From positions 1 through 64,000 of the forward strand of contig AJFK01000053.1 in NCBI GenBank assembly GCA_000467715.1: a DNA stretch of 64,000 nucleotides, written 5' to 3'. This DNA comes from Hysterium pulicare CBS 123377. Lineage: Eukaryota > Ascomycota > Dothideomycetes > Hysteriales > Hysteriaceae. Shown piece after piece: positions 43,002 to 54,034 of this stretch. Position numbers and translations under genes: made by a program. How positions within the stretch are numbered: position 1 is the first letter of the stretch; each line of letters starts with the position of its first letter. Under the pieces are notes generated by a model, which saw nothing but the letters and a program-made list of their open reading frames with translations, searched no databases and was not told the DNA's origin.

Positions 43002-43733
43002 TACTAGTGTATTACGCAATTTTCTGCACGGAATGCGATGAACATAACTATTAGCTGGGATGAGATACCAATAGTATGTTTAAGAAATGAAACCTTCCAG
43101 AGGAGATGCTTTCGTGCGTGGAAGTCATGTAAGGGAAGGTTGTTACCTATACTTCAGTCTTCAAGTGACATTGATTTTCTGCTCTTTCTACTCTTTCCGC
43201 TCTTTCGATAGCAAAAAGGTATGATGTATACAAAGTTGGTTGATTATAAGATTGTAGATTCTTCTATGAAGCTATCTGACCGGTAAGATGGATGACCGAT
43301 TAACCCACGTGACACTAGGTCACCTGATATGGATTCGGTCAACTCCAAATATAACATCTTTCTGCTCATTCTACTCTTCTCTAATCTATAATGCTAATCA
43401 AAAGGTTGTTTACCTCTTTAAGTGCTTAATATTTCTAGCCTCTTTAGTAGCGCCTTTATCTATTACTCTTCAATATATAGCTACTGTACTCTTCTTCAAA
43501 AACCAACCTAGCACAATAATGTCTATCCTTCTATTGATTCTACGCCGCCAAAGCTAAATTTAAATGGCAGAGTTACTATTATTACTGGAGCAGTAGAGTT
43601 TAACCATAAAAATAGCTATAAGTATATTAACTACTTATACACGGTCAAACTTTAGTATTTGCTAACATTTTAATCAAGTATAACACTTTAAAATTTATCT
43701 TTACTTCCACCTACCTGTGTCTTTACTCATTTC
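43002..43733. other. AT-rich, RIP-like remnant
   Basis: From about 43340 the sequence becomes strongly AT-rich with many TA-rich runs and no intact gene. The stretch 43560-43595 reads 'LNGRVTIITGAV', which looks like the start of a short-chain dehydrogenase cofactor loop that then decays. It may be RIP-altered duplicate or transposon DNA. Confidence 0.45.
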
Positions 43734-44948
43734 CTATATGAGAGAACTTAATAACAGAACTTTGCCCATAGTATACTTGCCTACTGGCGGGTCTCCTTGA
43801 CTCCAAATTACTCTTTGTTTGTCAAAATCTTCTGCATCGACCCTAACAATCCGACTTATCTTTGGATTCCGCGTTAAGACGGGAAACTCACATGCGCACC
43901 ACCAGCACGCCTTTTTGACTCCCTTCGATGGATTTCTATCATCTGCATCATGCTGAAGCAAGACATAGGCTACTCCTTGAGCAGTTTCGGCCGCAAGATA
44001 TGCTAACCCTCCTGGTTCTTCACTGCAGAGGCCGCTGGTCTTTAGGTAAGAGCTCAGCCGGCTGACCACTTCCTCCCCTCCCCAGTAGTCTTCTTCGAGG
44101 TCGAAATATCCAATACCTTTGCTCCCCAGCTTCTCTTGGATAAAAGTAGATACCAAGGCTGCAGATCGATGAAGGCATTCTTCGGAGCCATCGCACAAAC
44201 TCGACCAAAACACGGTTGGCAACGACACTGATGGAACTTGATGTCCTGTTGTGATCGCCTCGTGTATTCTGTTCCATCCATATTTCTCCATTTCAACCTC
44301 GCCAGTGTATGCGCGCCTCCCATATGGTTCATCTCCTTTCCTCCAAATCACCCTTTCCTTCTTGAAGTTTTCAACATCCACTGCTACAATCACCTCGATG
44401 AGAGGATCTCTAGTCAAGGTGTTGTACACATAGGATGTCCAAGGTATACCGCGTCCATCTTTGTATGGATTCGCTGGATCAGTGCGTGCTGGCATTAATA
44501 TGATTGCGGTACCTCTAGCACTTGCTGCAACAGCGTACCATGAGCGCGCTTCGCTTTTCCATTTATTTATATCTTCTGCTCCTCTTTCTTCCCTGGCTAG
44601 CCAGTCGTTTCCAAAGACCTTTTCCCATGTGAGTATGTTGTTTTCCTCCAGGTCCGAGTTTAAATCCAGAAGCTCCGTGGAGTACAAGTTGACTGCCTCG
44701 ATATCGCCGGTTTTGATAAAGAAAATCGATACTCTCGCTTCCGGTGTCGTTCTCGAGACCGCTTCAAAGCAATATTGGAGCGATACTGGCTGGTGATGCG
44801 ATATTTCTAGGGTGTTGGACAAGATTACTTGTTGATGCGCGAGAATCATTGGGCTTCTGGAAAGCAAGAGAACATAGGCCAGATGTATTCTCATCCTTCG
44901 TGCAAACGTGGAAAGTGCCATCACGAAAAGTCTTGACGCTGAGATCAA
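43734..44948 (-). CDS. Unknown protein with two tandem repeats
   Basis: This is a 404-aa single-exon frame. A basic N-terminus is followed by a hydrophobic stretch ('IHLAYVLLLSRSPMILAHQQ'), so it may be secreted or membrane anchored. An alternative Met lies about ten residues in. The body contains two related copies of a domain: 'YNTLTRDPLIEVIVAVDVEN' plus 'FKKERVIWRKGDEPYG', and 'FPVLTRNPKISRIVRVDAED' plus 'FDKQRVIWSQGDPPVG'. Each is preceded by an 'aa...ArGtAiiLm' or 'AAETAQGVAYVLL' strand. I do not recognise the family. Acidic patches are frequent. Confidence 0.6.
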   Translation of the reverse strand: MISASRLFVMALSTFARRMRIHLAYVLLLSRSPMILAHQQVILSNTLEISHHQPVSLQYCFEAVSRTTPEARVSIFFIKTGDIEAVNLYSTELLDLNSDLEENNILTWEKVFGNDWLAREERGAEDINKWKSEARSWYAVAASARGTAIILMPARTDPANPYKDGRGIPWTSYVYNTLTRDPLIEVIVAVDVENFKKERVIWRKGDEPYGRRAYTGEVEMEKYGWNRIHEAITTGHQVPSVSLPTVFWSSLCDGSEECLHRSAALVSTFIQEKLGSKGIGYFDLEEDYWGGEEVVSRLSSYLKTSGLCSEEPGGLAYLAAETAQGVAYVLLQHDADDRNPSKGVKKACWWCACEFPVLTRNPKISRIVRVDAEDFDKQRVIWSQGDPPVGKYTMGKVLLLSSLI

Positions 44949-45720
44949 AAAATTAGTCTTTACTCCAGAGAAATCCCATTTTCGCCTCGTGATTTGTACC
45001 TACAATGGTTACGCATCATGTTGAGTCCTAAATTGTCATGTAACCTCACGGGTTGCATAGGCTGTGGAGTGATGTATGATTTCAGCTTACTTTTCCGTTT
45101 TATGGGTCTGCCACTGTGTACAATTTCAAGTGCGCCTCAATGATGATACCTCGCGGACCAATCAGGCTGGCCCGCCACTATACATGCAATTAATACGTTT
45201 ATTGCAAAGCTAACAGCTAACATTCAAATACAACTTCGAGTTGCAACCACCTTGGCATATCGACATACAGAATCCTCCGTACAAACTTTCATCCTCACCT
45301 CGGGTGCGAACATTCGATTTGTGTCTCGGTAATTTCTCAAACGAGCACACCAAACAATTTGGAGTGTGGCGCAGCTTTTTTAGCCATAGAGAAATACTTC
45401 GTATTTCATAGTGAATTGCGCTTGAGGTCGTCCAAAATGTATCATATCTTTTTAGTGTAATCAAATTGTACACCCCATTACCCAAAGAGTCGATATAGCT
45501 GACGCGTCTTGCGCCTTGCGGTCCTGGACGCCTAACGCGACTATCACAAGCTTGAGAAGAGTGCTGGTAATGTATGTGAATCCTGCGGAGAAAGGGCGGT
45601 ACACTTCGCATAAGTAGCATCGTCCTCTCCACTGGTGTTATGAGAATAACTTCCTTAACTTGCCTCAGGCATCAAGATCTTCATTGTGGAAGAGAGTTTT
45701 GTCCACTTGATTGTATTACC
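44949..45720. other. Intergenic, divergent
   Basis: This is the shared 5' region of two divergent genes. A 140-codon minus-strand frame (45210-45632) is Arg/Cys/His-rich without family match and is not called. Confidence 0.35.
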
Positions 45721-47285
45721 ATGATACGGTATTCTTTGATACCTCTTGCTCTCTTGCTAGTAGCATATGTGAAGGCCTCCATCGTAGGTATGTGCAATTA
45801 TAACCCAAAAGACATTGCACTACGCTTACCAACTTATCTTCATCTTAGAGCAACGATCACCTACCAATACTTCATATTCAGTAAAACTTAATTCCATAGC
45901 ATCGAGTTTTATCCAAAACACTTATCCTTCCGGAACACCTCCACCAATATTTCCAGAAGAGCCGCCCTCCGATGTCCCTGAAAGCGACTATGACTGCTGG
46001 AAATCGTGGGTGATTTACACGAGTTTGACAACTTCCATTTACTACGCCGATGAGACAGATAAATTGAAGTTTACTACCGTTCTCGCAACATCTTCCAATA
46101 CATCAGGAATCCATCAAACCGCTTATCATCCGCCTGTGATGACACTGTGCGATGGGAGGGCCCGGGCTTTAGGCAAGCAGACCAAAGTAAACTACGGGGT
46201 TGGTACTGTTACCATGGTACATGATGTGACAAGTATCTCTACCTGGGTGAGATCTATCAATCAAAGAGCGGTTTGATGTCGAAGGACTAACGGAATGCTA
46301 GGAGCCGAGTGTCCCAACCTGCACGGTGGATAGTTATGGAGAGGTCTGCAGCAGAATGTACGATGCGGAATCTACGATTATTAGTCGAATCGAGCAAGAA
46401 GGTTATTCAACCGACTTTCCCTTGGATGACAGTGGAAGGATAACACAGGTCCTACAACCGCCATGTGAAACCCTGGTATCATATGCTTCGTCCGAAGCAT
46501 CTGTCACCTGTACCTACGATGACACTCGTCTTAACTATAAGGTTCTTTATTGGCCTAATATAAGTTCTGGCAACTTCTGCACCTCGACAAATGAGACCAG
46601 CCTTCCCCTCCAGCCTAAGCCGACCATTCGCGGAAGGCCCAACACTGCCGTATTTTCTGGTCATACTTTTACTTCGCCAACAGTCTACTATCTTATGAAC
46701 AATGTGCAGATCCAGACCTATGCAGGCAAAGACATTTATAGCGATTCGCATTTTACCGCCCATGGAACGGCTGCCGACGGCATCACTATGGAAGTCGATC
46801 CAAGCGAAACTCAGATCTCCAGTGTCGAGCTGGAATGCCACAAAGGTTGCCGCCACTGTCTGAGACGCTGTTCATATCCGACTAGTTCTCCTTTTGTATT
46901 TGCAGATCTCGCGACTGTTCAGGCCCAGGTTTGGGATAGATACAGGGCTGCCAGGCGAGAGTTTTACGACACCACTATCTATCAGGGTATTTATACTCCT
47001 GTTCTTGCATTTCCCCCAGCAGATATAGCAACCGAGGACTCTCAATGGGGATTCTGCGACACAGTGCTTACGGGAGGGGCTACACCTACCTATATTGCTT
47101 TACCGACGGAGCTGCATCATCAAGAGAATAACCCTTGGATATTCCACCCACCAGCATTGACGACCGTCGAAGCTTCGACGACATCCATTTTGGCTATTAC
47201 CAGGCCTACATTACCAGCTACCCCGCGATCGCATGCAGAATCAGTTGCCGTTGTAACGAATTTTCCAATCGCAAGCGTGCCTTAG
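45721..47285 (+). CDS. Secreted protein of unknown function
   Basis: Exons 45721-45787, 45849-46246 and 46302-47285 give 482 aa; GTATGT and GTGAGA donors and phases fit. A signal peptide ('MIRYSLIPLALLLVAYVKAS') ends near the first intron. The chain is Ser/Thr-rich with scattered Cys residues ('DYDCWKSWVIYTSL', 'LECHKGCRHCLRRCSYP') and several NxS/T sites, as in fungal extracellular proteins. The C-terminal 50 residues are Thr/Ser/Pro-rich and might be O-glycosylated. No GPI signal or catalytic motif is obvious. I do not recognise a named family. Confidence 0.75.
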
Positions 47286-47384
47286 TATCAAATAATCACA
47301 TCGCATGATTTCTATTCTCAATGTAGTGATTAGCAGTGGTTAAAGAGGCGCGGGATACAATCTCGTGATTCATGATGTTTTTGA

Positions 47385-47479
47385 AACACCGTTACGTCAT
47401 TCAATGAGATGAACCATAAATGAGAGCTTTAAATATAATCACCGCTTACGCGCGGTCGAGCTTTACCAAACTCTTCTTC
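47385..47479 (+). repeat. Third copy of the inverted-repeat end
   Basis: This 95-bp stretch matches the left end of the element at 29473-29567 (read on its minus strand) across its full length, with no indels and almost only C/T and G/A differences. It ends at the same 'ctcttcttc' edge. No inverted partner is seen nearby, so it is a solo end or a truncated copy. It keeps more C and G than the 29.5-kb copies. Confidence 0.75.
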
Positions 47480-47499
47480 CTAGCAAATATACTCTTAGA

Positions 47500-48310
47500 T
47501 GATCCTTCGCTGCCTAACGCATGGTCATGCAGCAACCATCAGGGCAGTCCATGTATAAATGGGGGCGATTATCAAGTATGCAAAAAGTGCAACAGTTCGA
47601 ACTCCACATCGGTTGAAATGTTTTTCTCTTTGCCGTGGACGAACCCGCAAAAAACTCCCCGAATTTCCAAGCAGCCCAGTAGCAAAATAGTGGCCAACGA
47701 TAATGATGATGATGATGATGATGATGACTAGGGACCGGAGTCAGAGCCGGACAAGAAGAAGACGACGATGGTGAAGGAGAGCGCAGCAGGAGTCAACGAC
47801 GATGATGGAGACGAGGAATCGGAGCCAGAGCAGAATACGAAGAGCGAGAAGAGCCGACGATGAGCTGGCAGAAATTGGGTATCTGGGGAATAAGAAGAAG
47901 AGTCGAACGGAACCTCGATCTAATACGCCAAACTGGCCGAAGGAAGTGCGGAGAGCAAGGCAAGAGGGGAACTAAATAACCCTAAACATATGATTCGGGT
48001 TGATTTGCCTTGGGGGTGTGGAATACTATAGTCTATGGATTAGCAGCGGACAATCAATCTCTTTTCATCTATGGTATCAGGTCTACGCCCCGGTGAGCGC
48101 TGGCTTCCATATCATGATCCGTTGAAAATATCCTGCTTGATTAGTGCCGCCACCGCAACGCGGCCTCAGCACGTCCCTGGTTCATCTAGGAAGGGCTGGT
48201 ACAACATATCGACCGCGAAGAGCAAAATTATGCATTTTACGAATGGGTATATCATATCCATCAAAGCAACGCAGAACGATTTGTCAACTTCTTTCACAAG
48301 GCTGAGATAC
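47500..48310 (+). mobile_element. Degraded retroelement-like debris
   Basis: This is a broken, non-functional fossil. A stretch at about 47750-47975 is acidic and basic and resembles the tail of a retroelement gag region. A segment near 48067 ('ctatggtatcagg') resembles a tRNA-type primer site. Its family and ends cannot be fixed, and several breaks are evident. It lies beside the solo inverted-repeat end. Confidence is low. Confidence 0.3.
47701..47727 (+). repeat. (GAT)n microsatellite
   Basis: About eight perfect GAT triplets form a short microsatellite within the transposon-like debris. It encodes a run of Asp in one frame. It is probably a neutral repeat. Confidence 0.85.
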
Positions 48311-48553
48311 TAGTTCCAAGTGGGGTTAGCGCGCCTTACTGCGCGCCTAAAGCCAATCTCATCTCGATGTCGTCCGTCCCACACCAACGTCGCTTTCAAC
48401 AAATCAACAACGATTGGCAGTGAATCATAACGTGAGTTGCAAGAAGCTGGATTCATCATCAGAAACATGCGAGGGATGTCTCTCAACTCTTCTGGATTCT
48501 GGATTCACCTCCACCAGCAAGGAATCTTGCTCTTTTTGCGCCCATCCTGGCTT

Positions 48554-49873
48554 TTACGAACCAATGTCGACCGATTTTTCCGATCCATTTGCACCATCCG
48601 TGGAAGACTCTACCATAGCCGAAGCGTTCGAACTACTCGCAGGAGAGTCCTTCCCGATCAACGTAGCATCGGCTGCATTCTTTTGGATTCCCGTATTCCC
48701 CGTCTCCCGTCGTTTCTTGTCAAGCTCGGTCTTGCGAGCTTCTTTCCAGTATTCGACTTCTTCTGGATACAAATCTCCGGGGAAAAAGGTGCCTAACATT
48801 GATCGTCCCATGCCAGGGTATGTTGCTTCAGCTTCTTGCAACGTTGCCATCACCTTGGGTTGTGCGAAGACTGCGCGATATTCAAGATGAATGCCGAATA
48901 CTTCGGGCCGCCTTGGTGCACTAGCGATGACTACTGTATGTAGCATCCCCAACGTCCCCACTGCGATGAGGAACCAAGTGCTCTCCCTAAGACCACACAC
49001 AGTAATGAGCAGTACGCACCACATTGTAGTTAAGCCTCCAAATAACCAAGTGATTGCGCTTTTGGGCGGAAATCCTTCAGCTGAACTCGCCAGGTCCTCC
49101 AGATCCAAACTCCGACCAGTACCAATAATCACGATGGCGTGCTGGGCGCCGTTGCCGCGCGTAAGAACCATCGTTTTCCTTGTGTTCTTATTGCAGGCCC
49201 ACCTTTCGTGACTCCAGTGAGGAAGGGACGCAGTGAGGTACGCCAGGAAAGTTCCGGCACTCGCGATCGCAAAGATTTCCCAAGTCCCCCAGAAGATCCA
49301 AGGCACTGCGGAGATGAGTAATTGTATACCACTCACAACGAATCCAGAGTACCAGTACATATCGCGATGAGGAACGCCTGCTTCCGCCTTCGAGCTTGCT
49401 TCAAACACTGAGATGCAGAGACCCGCTCTTCTTTTCCGATACGGTCCGGCTTGCTTCAGCATCTCGTGGAAACGTTGTCGCACCTGGATGGGCATCCATG
49501 ACTTCTCAAAGTCCCTAAGTAACCGACACAGGATCCAAGATTGATTGTTCCGAATATAGCCCCACTCGGTGCTAAAAACGATCGATGGAAACTCGGGCGG
49601 TGGCAGAAGTGCACTATCTCCGACGGCTGACAGCAAACCCATGAATGTATAGGTCACCCATCCGAAAGAGAAGACTACAGGAGTGGGAAGCAGTGAACGA
49701 TTGCCCGTTTGTTGAGCAAGTGCCCTCTGTACCACGTCGCCGCCGATGAGAAGGAGCAAAGAGAGTATATCATTTGGATTAATCCATTGCGCACGGAGCT
49801 GCTGGCCGACGGATGATCCAACAGCACCCGGCTGCGAGCTGGCAGGAATGCGGGGAAGTACTAATGGTGCCAT
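48554..49873 (-). CDS. Multi-pass membrane protein A (HET-island family)
   Basis: This is a single-exon 439-aa protein with five to six predicted helices: 'ILSLLLLIGGDVVQRALAQ', 'VVFSFGWVTYTFMGLLSAVG', 'IQLLISAVPWIFWGTWEIFA', 'FAIASAGTFLAYLTASLPHW', 'LTTMWCVLLITVCG' and 'FLIAVGTLGMLHTVVIA'. A soluble loop contains 'WGYIRNNQSWILCRLLRDFE', and another 'LTRGNGAQHAIVIIGTG'. The end carries 'LQEAEATYPGMG' and 'TFFPGDLYPEEVEYW', then a Ser-rich tail. It is a paralog of the protein at 56733-58033. No enzyme motif is seen. It is downstream of, and on the same strand as, the HET gene at 50395-52492, suggesting a linked membrane partner, but function is unknown. Confidence 0.8.
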   Translation of the reverse strand: MAPLVLPRIPASSQPGAVGSSVGQQLRAQWINPNDILSLLLLIGGDVVQRALAQQTGNRSLLPTPVVFSFGWVTYTFMGLLSAVGDSALLPPPEFPSIVFSTEWGYIRNNQSWILCRLLRDFEKSWMPIQVRQRFHEMLKQAGPYRKRRAGLCISVFEASSKAEAGVPHRDMYWYSGFVVSGIQLLISAVPWIFWGTWEIFAIASAGTFLAYLTASLPHWSHERWACNKNTRKTMVLTRGNGAQHAIVIIGTGRSLDLEDLASSAEGFPPKSAITWLFGGLTTMWCVLLITVCGLRESTWFLIAVGTLGMLHTVVIASAPRRPEVFGIHLEYRAVFAQPKVMATLQEAEATYPGMGRSMLGTFFPGDLYPEEVEYWKEARKTELDKKRRETGNTGIQKNAADATLIGKDSPASSSNASAMVESSTDGANGSEKSVDIGS

Positions 49874-50394
49874 TCATTGATATCTGCGCCCTCAATGTAC
49901 TGCTCGCGAGAATATAGGTTTGCAATGTGGTACGGAGTTAATAAGTCTTTACGCCTGCCCGAGGGTTTATCTTGACGACACTGATAGGGTTCTCACCCTA
50001 CGTGCACACCACACAGTCGTTATCGGTATATCATGTGACGGAAGCGTTTGAGCCTCACCCCTCACCGGTTGGCCTTTAATAAGGGTCTTTGCTCGAATGA
50101 ACGAGGGAACAGGGCACAGCCGGCTCGCACAAGACAAATCTATTTGTTCGGCTACCTGTAGGCATCCGTGCAGTCCAGGATCAAATCGAGAACGATTGCC
50201 TCATGCACATCAAACGTCATTGCATCATTTGTATTCCCTAGTGTGTTGCAGCGTGGCGGTTAGCTATGCAAGGCATCGGTCAAATTAGAATTCCAGACCA
50301 CCAGCTATCCTGATTCAGCCTTGCGCCTAGAGCAACTAGCAGGGTAGAGTATGTACTTCGCAGTACTAACGGTGCTCGAATTGCTTCCTCTGTC
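49874..50394. other. Intergenic
   Basis: This is the promoter of membrane protein A and 3' flank of the HET gene. Nothing else is seen. Confidence 0.35.
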
Positions 50395-52492
50395 TCACAC
50401 CAGAACGACAATCCTCTTTTCAGCCTCAAGGAAAAACGCCTTTGCCTCGTTCGGCTGATAAAGGAAATTAAACATGCCCACTCGAAAGAAAGTATCTTCA
50501 TCGGCAGGCTGAATCATTATACCAGCACACTCTGTAAGGTGCATAACTGTTACCTCGATGATTTTTCCCTCGAGGTGTGGAGAGACTCTGGCATAGTCGC
50601 TACCAAACCTCGGATACGTTGCCTTCACTTCAAAAATGTGAAATTCCCATCTCGTTTTACCTCGTAGCAGGGTTCCTTCGACATTACGACAAGGTCCTCG
50701 TAAGGTTATTCTTCCGCCCTTTACTCGTCCGAATGAATTGAGAGGGGAGAGGGGGTCCATAGAGTACCCTAGGACTTCACTTGTATAGGTGGAGGCACTA
50801 TATGATGGATCCTTCCTCATCCAACTCACGCCGCCGTCTACAGAAGCCCAAGACCAACTAGGAGCCTGGTTGTCTGCTGGTGACATTCGAGGATCGTCAA
50901 CGATTGATGGCTGTCCGTCCGGATAGTCAGGATAGCCTCTGGGAGTGCCTCGAATCCATACAAGCTGTGCGAGCAGAAAACTTTTGCGTTCTCCGTTCTC
51001 ATGCCACAATCCAGCCAAGTATTGGCTTCCTGGGAATGCAGTCTGAAATTTGGCTGCAAGCCCAGCTATTGACCGCAAACGATCCTCCTTCCGGGTTAGA
51101 TGGCGTGGGCTGTAGTCACTAACCGTGTCTTCCCAAAGCGCCTTCCACCATGCGCTATTTTGTGGTCCCGACTCTATTTCATTGAAGAGAAACGGAGGAA
51201 GACGTGCATTTCCGTCCGATGAACCGTCATTTGGACCCCCAAGTTCTAATTGACGGCTTTGACATTGCCACACTACATGGTTCATGCCGTATATCAAGAC
51301 TCTGGGGGACAATAATCGTTCTTCGAGCGTCCATGCGCGTCGGCTGATAGGCTCTTTCAGGAGGTGAAAACGAAATTTTGGTTGGATACGTAGCTTTCCT
51401 CTAGCTCCATTGGCGCAAGCATAGGGTAAGTCAAACGGTATAAACCAGCCTGTTCCACCCTCGACATCATCGTTAGAGGGAGGCCGCGCATTGGTAAAGC
51501 CATCTGCACAGGACGTCGCACACGCAGCGCTAATAGTTATTAGAGAATTACTAAATACTTCTTTCATTCTTCCAACTTCCCTTTCGCGATCTTTAAGGCA
51601 ATCCTGGATAATGCAAATAGAATCAACCCATAGATATTGGATACCTAGTTGCTGCGTAGCAAGCAAAGCATCCATTATTGTCTGAGGGAGATTGAGTACC
51701 GGGAGCTCTCGTTTGTGGGTCTCGACGGTACTAAGAAGCGTCATTACATCCTGTTCTTTCATCCCCCAAGCATAGCTGAGAGCGGCGTAGTAACCCGGAG
51801 AATGATCAGTTTCTATGAGGCGAGGAGCCAGATCCGAGCCTTTGGGGCCTAGGTCAATGACCCTCGTCGGCATCGGTTTAGCAATTCTCTTATTACAGCC
51901 AGCATGCTTACTAAAGCACTCCTCGATCTGGTGCTGGACGAGCTCAAAGGCATGTGTTGACGCCTTATCAATTACAATTGGTCGGGTAGTGATATACTTC
52001 GCAGCTGGGTCGTCTGATCCGCGTTAGCCCGCACCCTCGATATGAATTGAATCCGGGATTACCTTCAGCGGCCGAGACCAGAACCTTAAAGAGATGATGA
52101 CACCACCGTGGTGGGCGATGCGCCCAAAACCCAGAACTTTCCGCAAGATAGACGTTCAAACTGCCAATATCAGACGCTACAGAGCGCTGCAATGGACGTC
52201 TTGTAGCCAGGAAGAGCAAGATAACGCTTTCACCCGAAGCGAATCTTTCCTGCGATTGTTTTCCGTTAAGCCGTCGAACTTTTTGGATGGCTTTTTGAAT
52301 TATTTGGCACATGGTGCATCCGTTCGCGGATTCCTGGGTTATATCCCCTATTTTTCTGCGTATTTTTACTCCATTTTGCTCTAGGAAATCCTTGAGTTTG
52401 GGGAGTGGAGTTGATTGCTCCAGGAGTCCAACCTTCCTTTTCGTAGAGGCAATCTCCGAACAATGCCGACATATATTTGAAGTGTGCTGCAT
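50395..52492 (-). CDS. Canonical HET-domain protein
   Basis: Exons 52492-52063 and 52013-50395 give 682 aa; the 49-nt intron has a GTAATC donor and a CTAAC branch. An N-terminal Cys/His region ('CRHCSEIAS', 'GCTMCQIIQKAI') is usual for this class. The HET domain follows: 'YYAALSYAWGMKEQDV', 'LPQTIMDALLATQQLGIQYL', 'WVDSICIIQDCLKD', 'ISAACATSCADGF' and 'RRAWTLEERLLSPRVLIYG'. The C-terminal part has 'RITLRGPC' and acidic motifs typical of the family. It acts in non-self recognition with programmed cell death. It is not of the long subtype found at 326 and 53-61 kb. It diverges from the truncated long-HET relative at 52988. Confidence 0.9.
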
Positions 52493-52987
52493 GTTTCAAT
52501 TGCGTTGATGTTTGATGCTCGGTCTGGAGGGATAGCCGGATAACGAAAGAAAGATGTGCCTAAGAGGCCACCAGGCTCTAAATGCACGCGGCTCGGCTTG
52601 TGGCTAGATTCTATCTTTGAGCGAAGAAAACTACCAACCCCCTTTGTACCGTTCACTGATCAAGTGTTCAGAAAGGCTGAAACCAGGCAGATTGTCTGGG
52701 GCCTAGAAGTCCATTGGTCCCGTCTTCGTCCAACACAGTAATCATTCCACCCTTGAAGGCAACAAGGCTGCCAAAGACCGGTCAGTAGACGACGACGGCA
52801 CGGCAGAAGCTAGGCAAGCTTATCGTCCAATGACGGTCTACAGCGTGGCACCTAGTAGGCTGACGCAGCCTTCAGCCTGGTGGAACGCCAGAATGCTGCC
52901 GCAGGAAAATCTTTGCCTTATTAGTCGCCTTGTCTCTTACACAGAAGTTGCCACCCCGCGAAAAGTTATATGCTTTCCCTCACCGGT
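52493..52987. promoter_or_regulatory. Divergent intergenic region between two HET genes
   Basis: The canonical HET gene (minus) and the truncated long-HET gene (plus) diverge from these 495 bp. No operator is identified. A 91-codon minus-strand frame overlaps the 5' end of the HET gene in another phase and is not called. Confidence 0.4.
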
Positions 52988-54034
52988 ATGGAGCATCTTC
53001 CTCGAATCATCGACGGCGCGCCAGAATCAGTCCCCATTGTATATCTCGGGCATATTTGTGCCTACGACAATGGTGGCTTCAGAACATTCCCGAGCCGGCA
53101 AGGTTGGAGACTGACCGGCCAGGACTCTTATAGCGATACACTCGTTCGTGAGAGGAACGCACCCGCGACTGTAGCAGAAACAACCGCGTTTCTTCAAGCA
53201 TGGCTATTTTTCGGGCTGCTTAGTGAAACATTCAACATTGTTGGTCTTCACGCAAGCAAGCAAGACTTCATTCGCCAAGATGAAGATGGCTCCGTCGTTA
53301 CGAGCGCTCGGCTACCGGAGTACCTAGAGAGGTGGCGGCATATTAACGACAATCAGGAACCGGGAACCCAACGAAAATATCTTCATGAGGTTTTTGAACT
53401 CCTGCATGAAGCTGGAGATATTGTCGACAGCCTCCTATCATACCCAAGGCTTCAATACGCAACGGACCACGATTCCATGACGAAGCTGATCATCGCGGAA
53501 TCGATTGCTATGCTCGGTGATAGTTTGATGAACGCGGCGAAACGGATTTGGGCTCCTTTTAGGGCCGATATACAAGGGCTGGTTCGACATCGCATTCGCA
53601 AGGGGCTTAGGTCCAGTGAGCCGGCGACGCTTTCATTGAAGCGCCTGGAGAAGCGAGGCTGGTGCAAGAGCACTCGCATGATGCTCCACCGTTTAGTAGA
53701 CACCACGGGCTTGTACTACGCAGGAATGCTTGCAAGATCGAAGATGCCGAACTGTCATGACGGTTGCTCTCTTACAGACTGCATGATGATGCAGATCAAT
53801 AAAGGGAACTACGAGCCTCAGCATGCATCCCCAATAGAAGTGAGCGTATTCACCCCTTCCTTCAATCTGAGGGAAGCGTACAGACGTTCGTCTCCGAGCA
53901 CTATCCTACAATCCAAGTCTGCTCGGTCTCAGTTAAGTTTCCATAGAACGCTGATGACGAGAATACACTATCCTCTCCAACTCAGGTGCTTTGTCCTCCA
54001 CGTAAAGACACAAGCGCGCAAAAACGAGCGGTGA
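52988..54034 (+). pseudogene. Long-HET relative lacking the HET domain
   Basis: The frame encodes about 348 aa. It holds only the N-terminal module of the long HET family: 'GGFRTFPSRQGW', 'FLQAWLFFGLLSETFNIVG', 'RLEKRGWCKSTRMMLHRLVD' and the Cys motif 'CHDGCSLTDCMMMQ'. After about residue 280 the match stops and the tail is unlike its relatives. The SHVW, WIDTLC and WTLQE motifs are all absent. Its last 53 bases overlap the 3' end of the convergent HET gene at 53982-56183. It may be a truncated gene, or a short form that could act as a regulator; I favour a relic. An alternative Met lies upstream at 52970. Confidence 0.6.

Noticed and set aside
45210-45632. 140-codon minus-strand frame
   Set aside because: Basic, Cys/His-scattered composition without motif; lies in a divergent promoter region.
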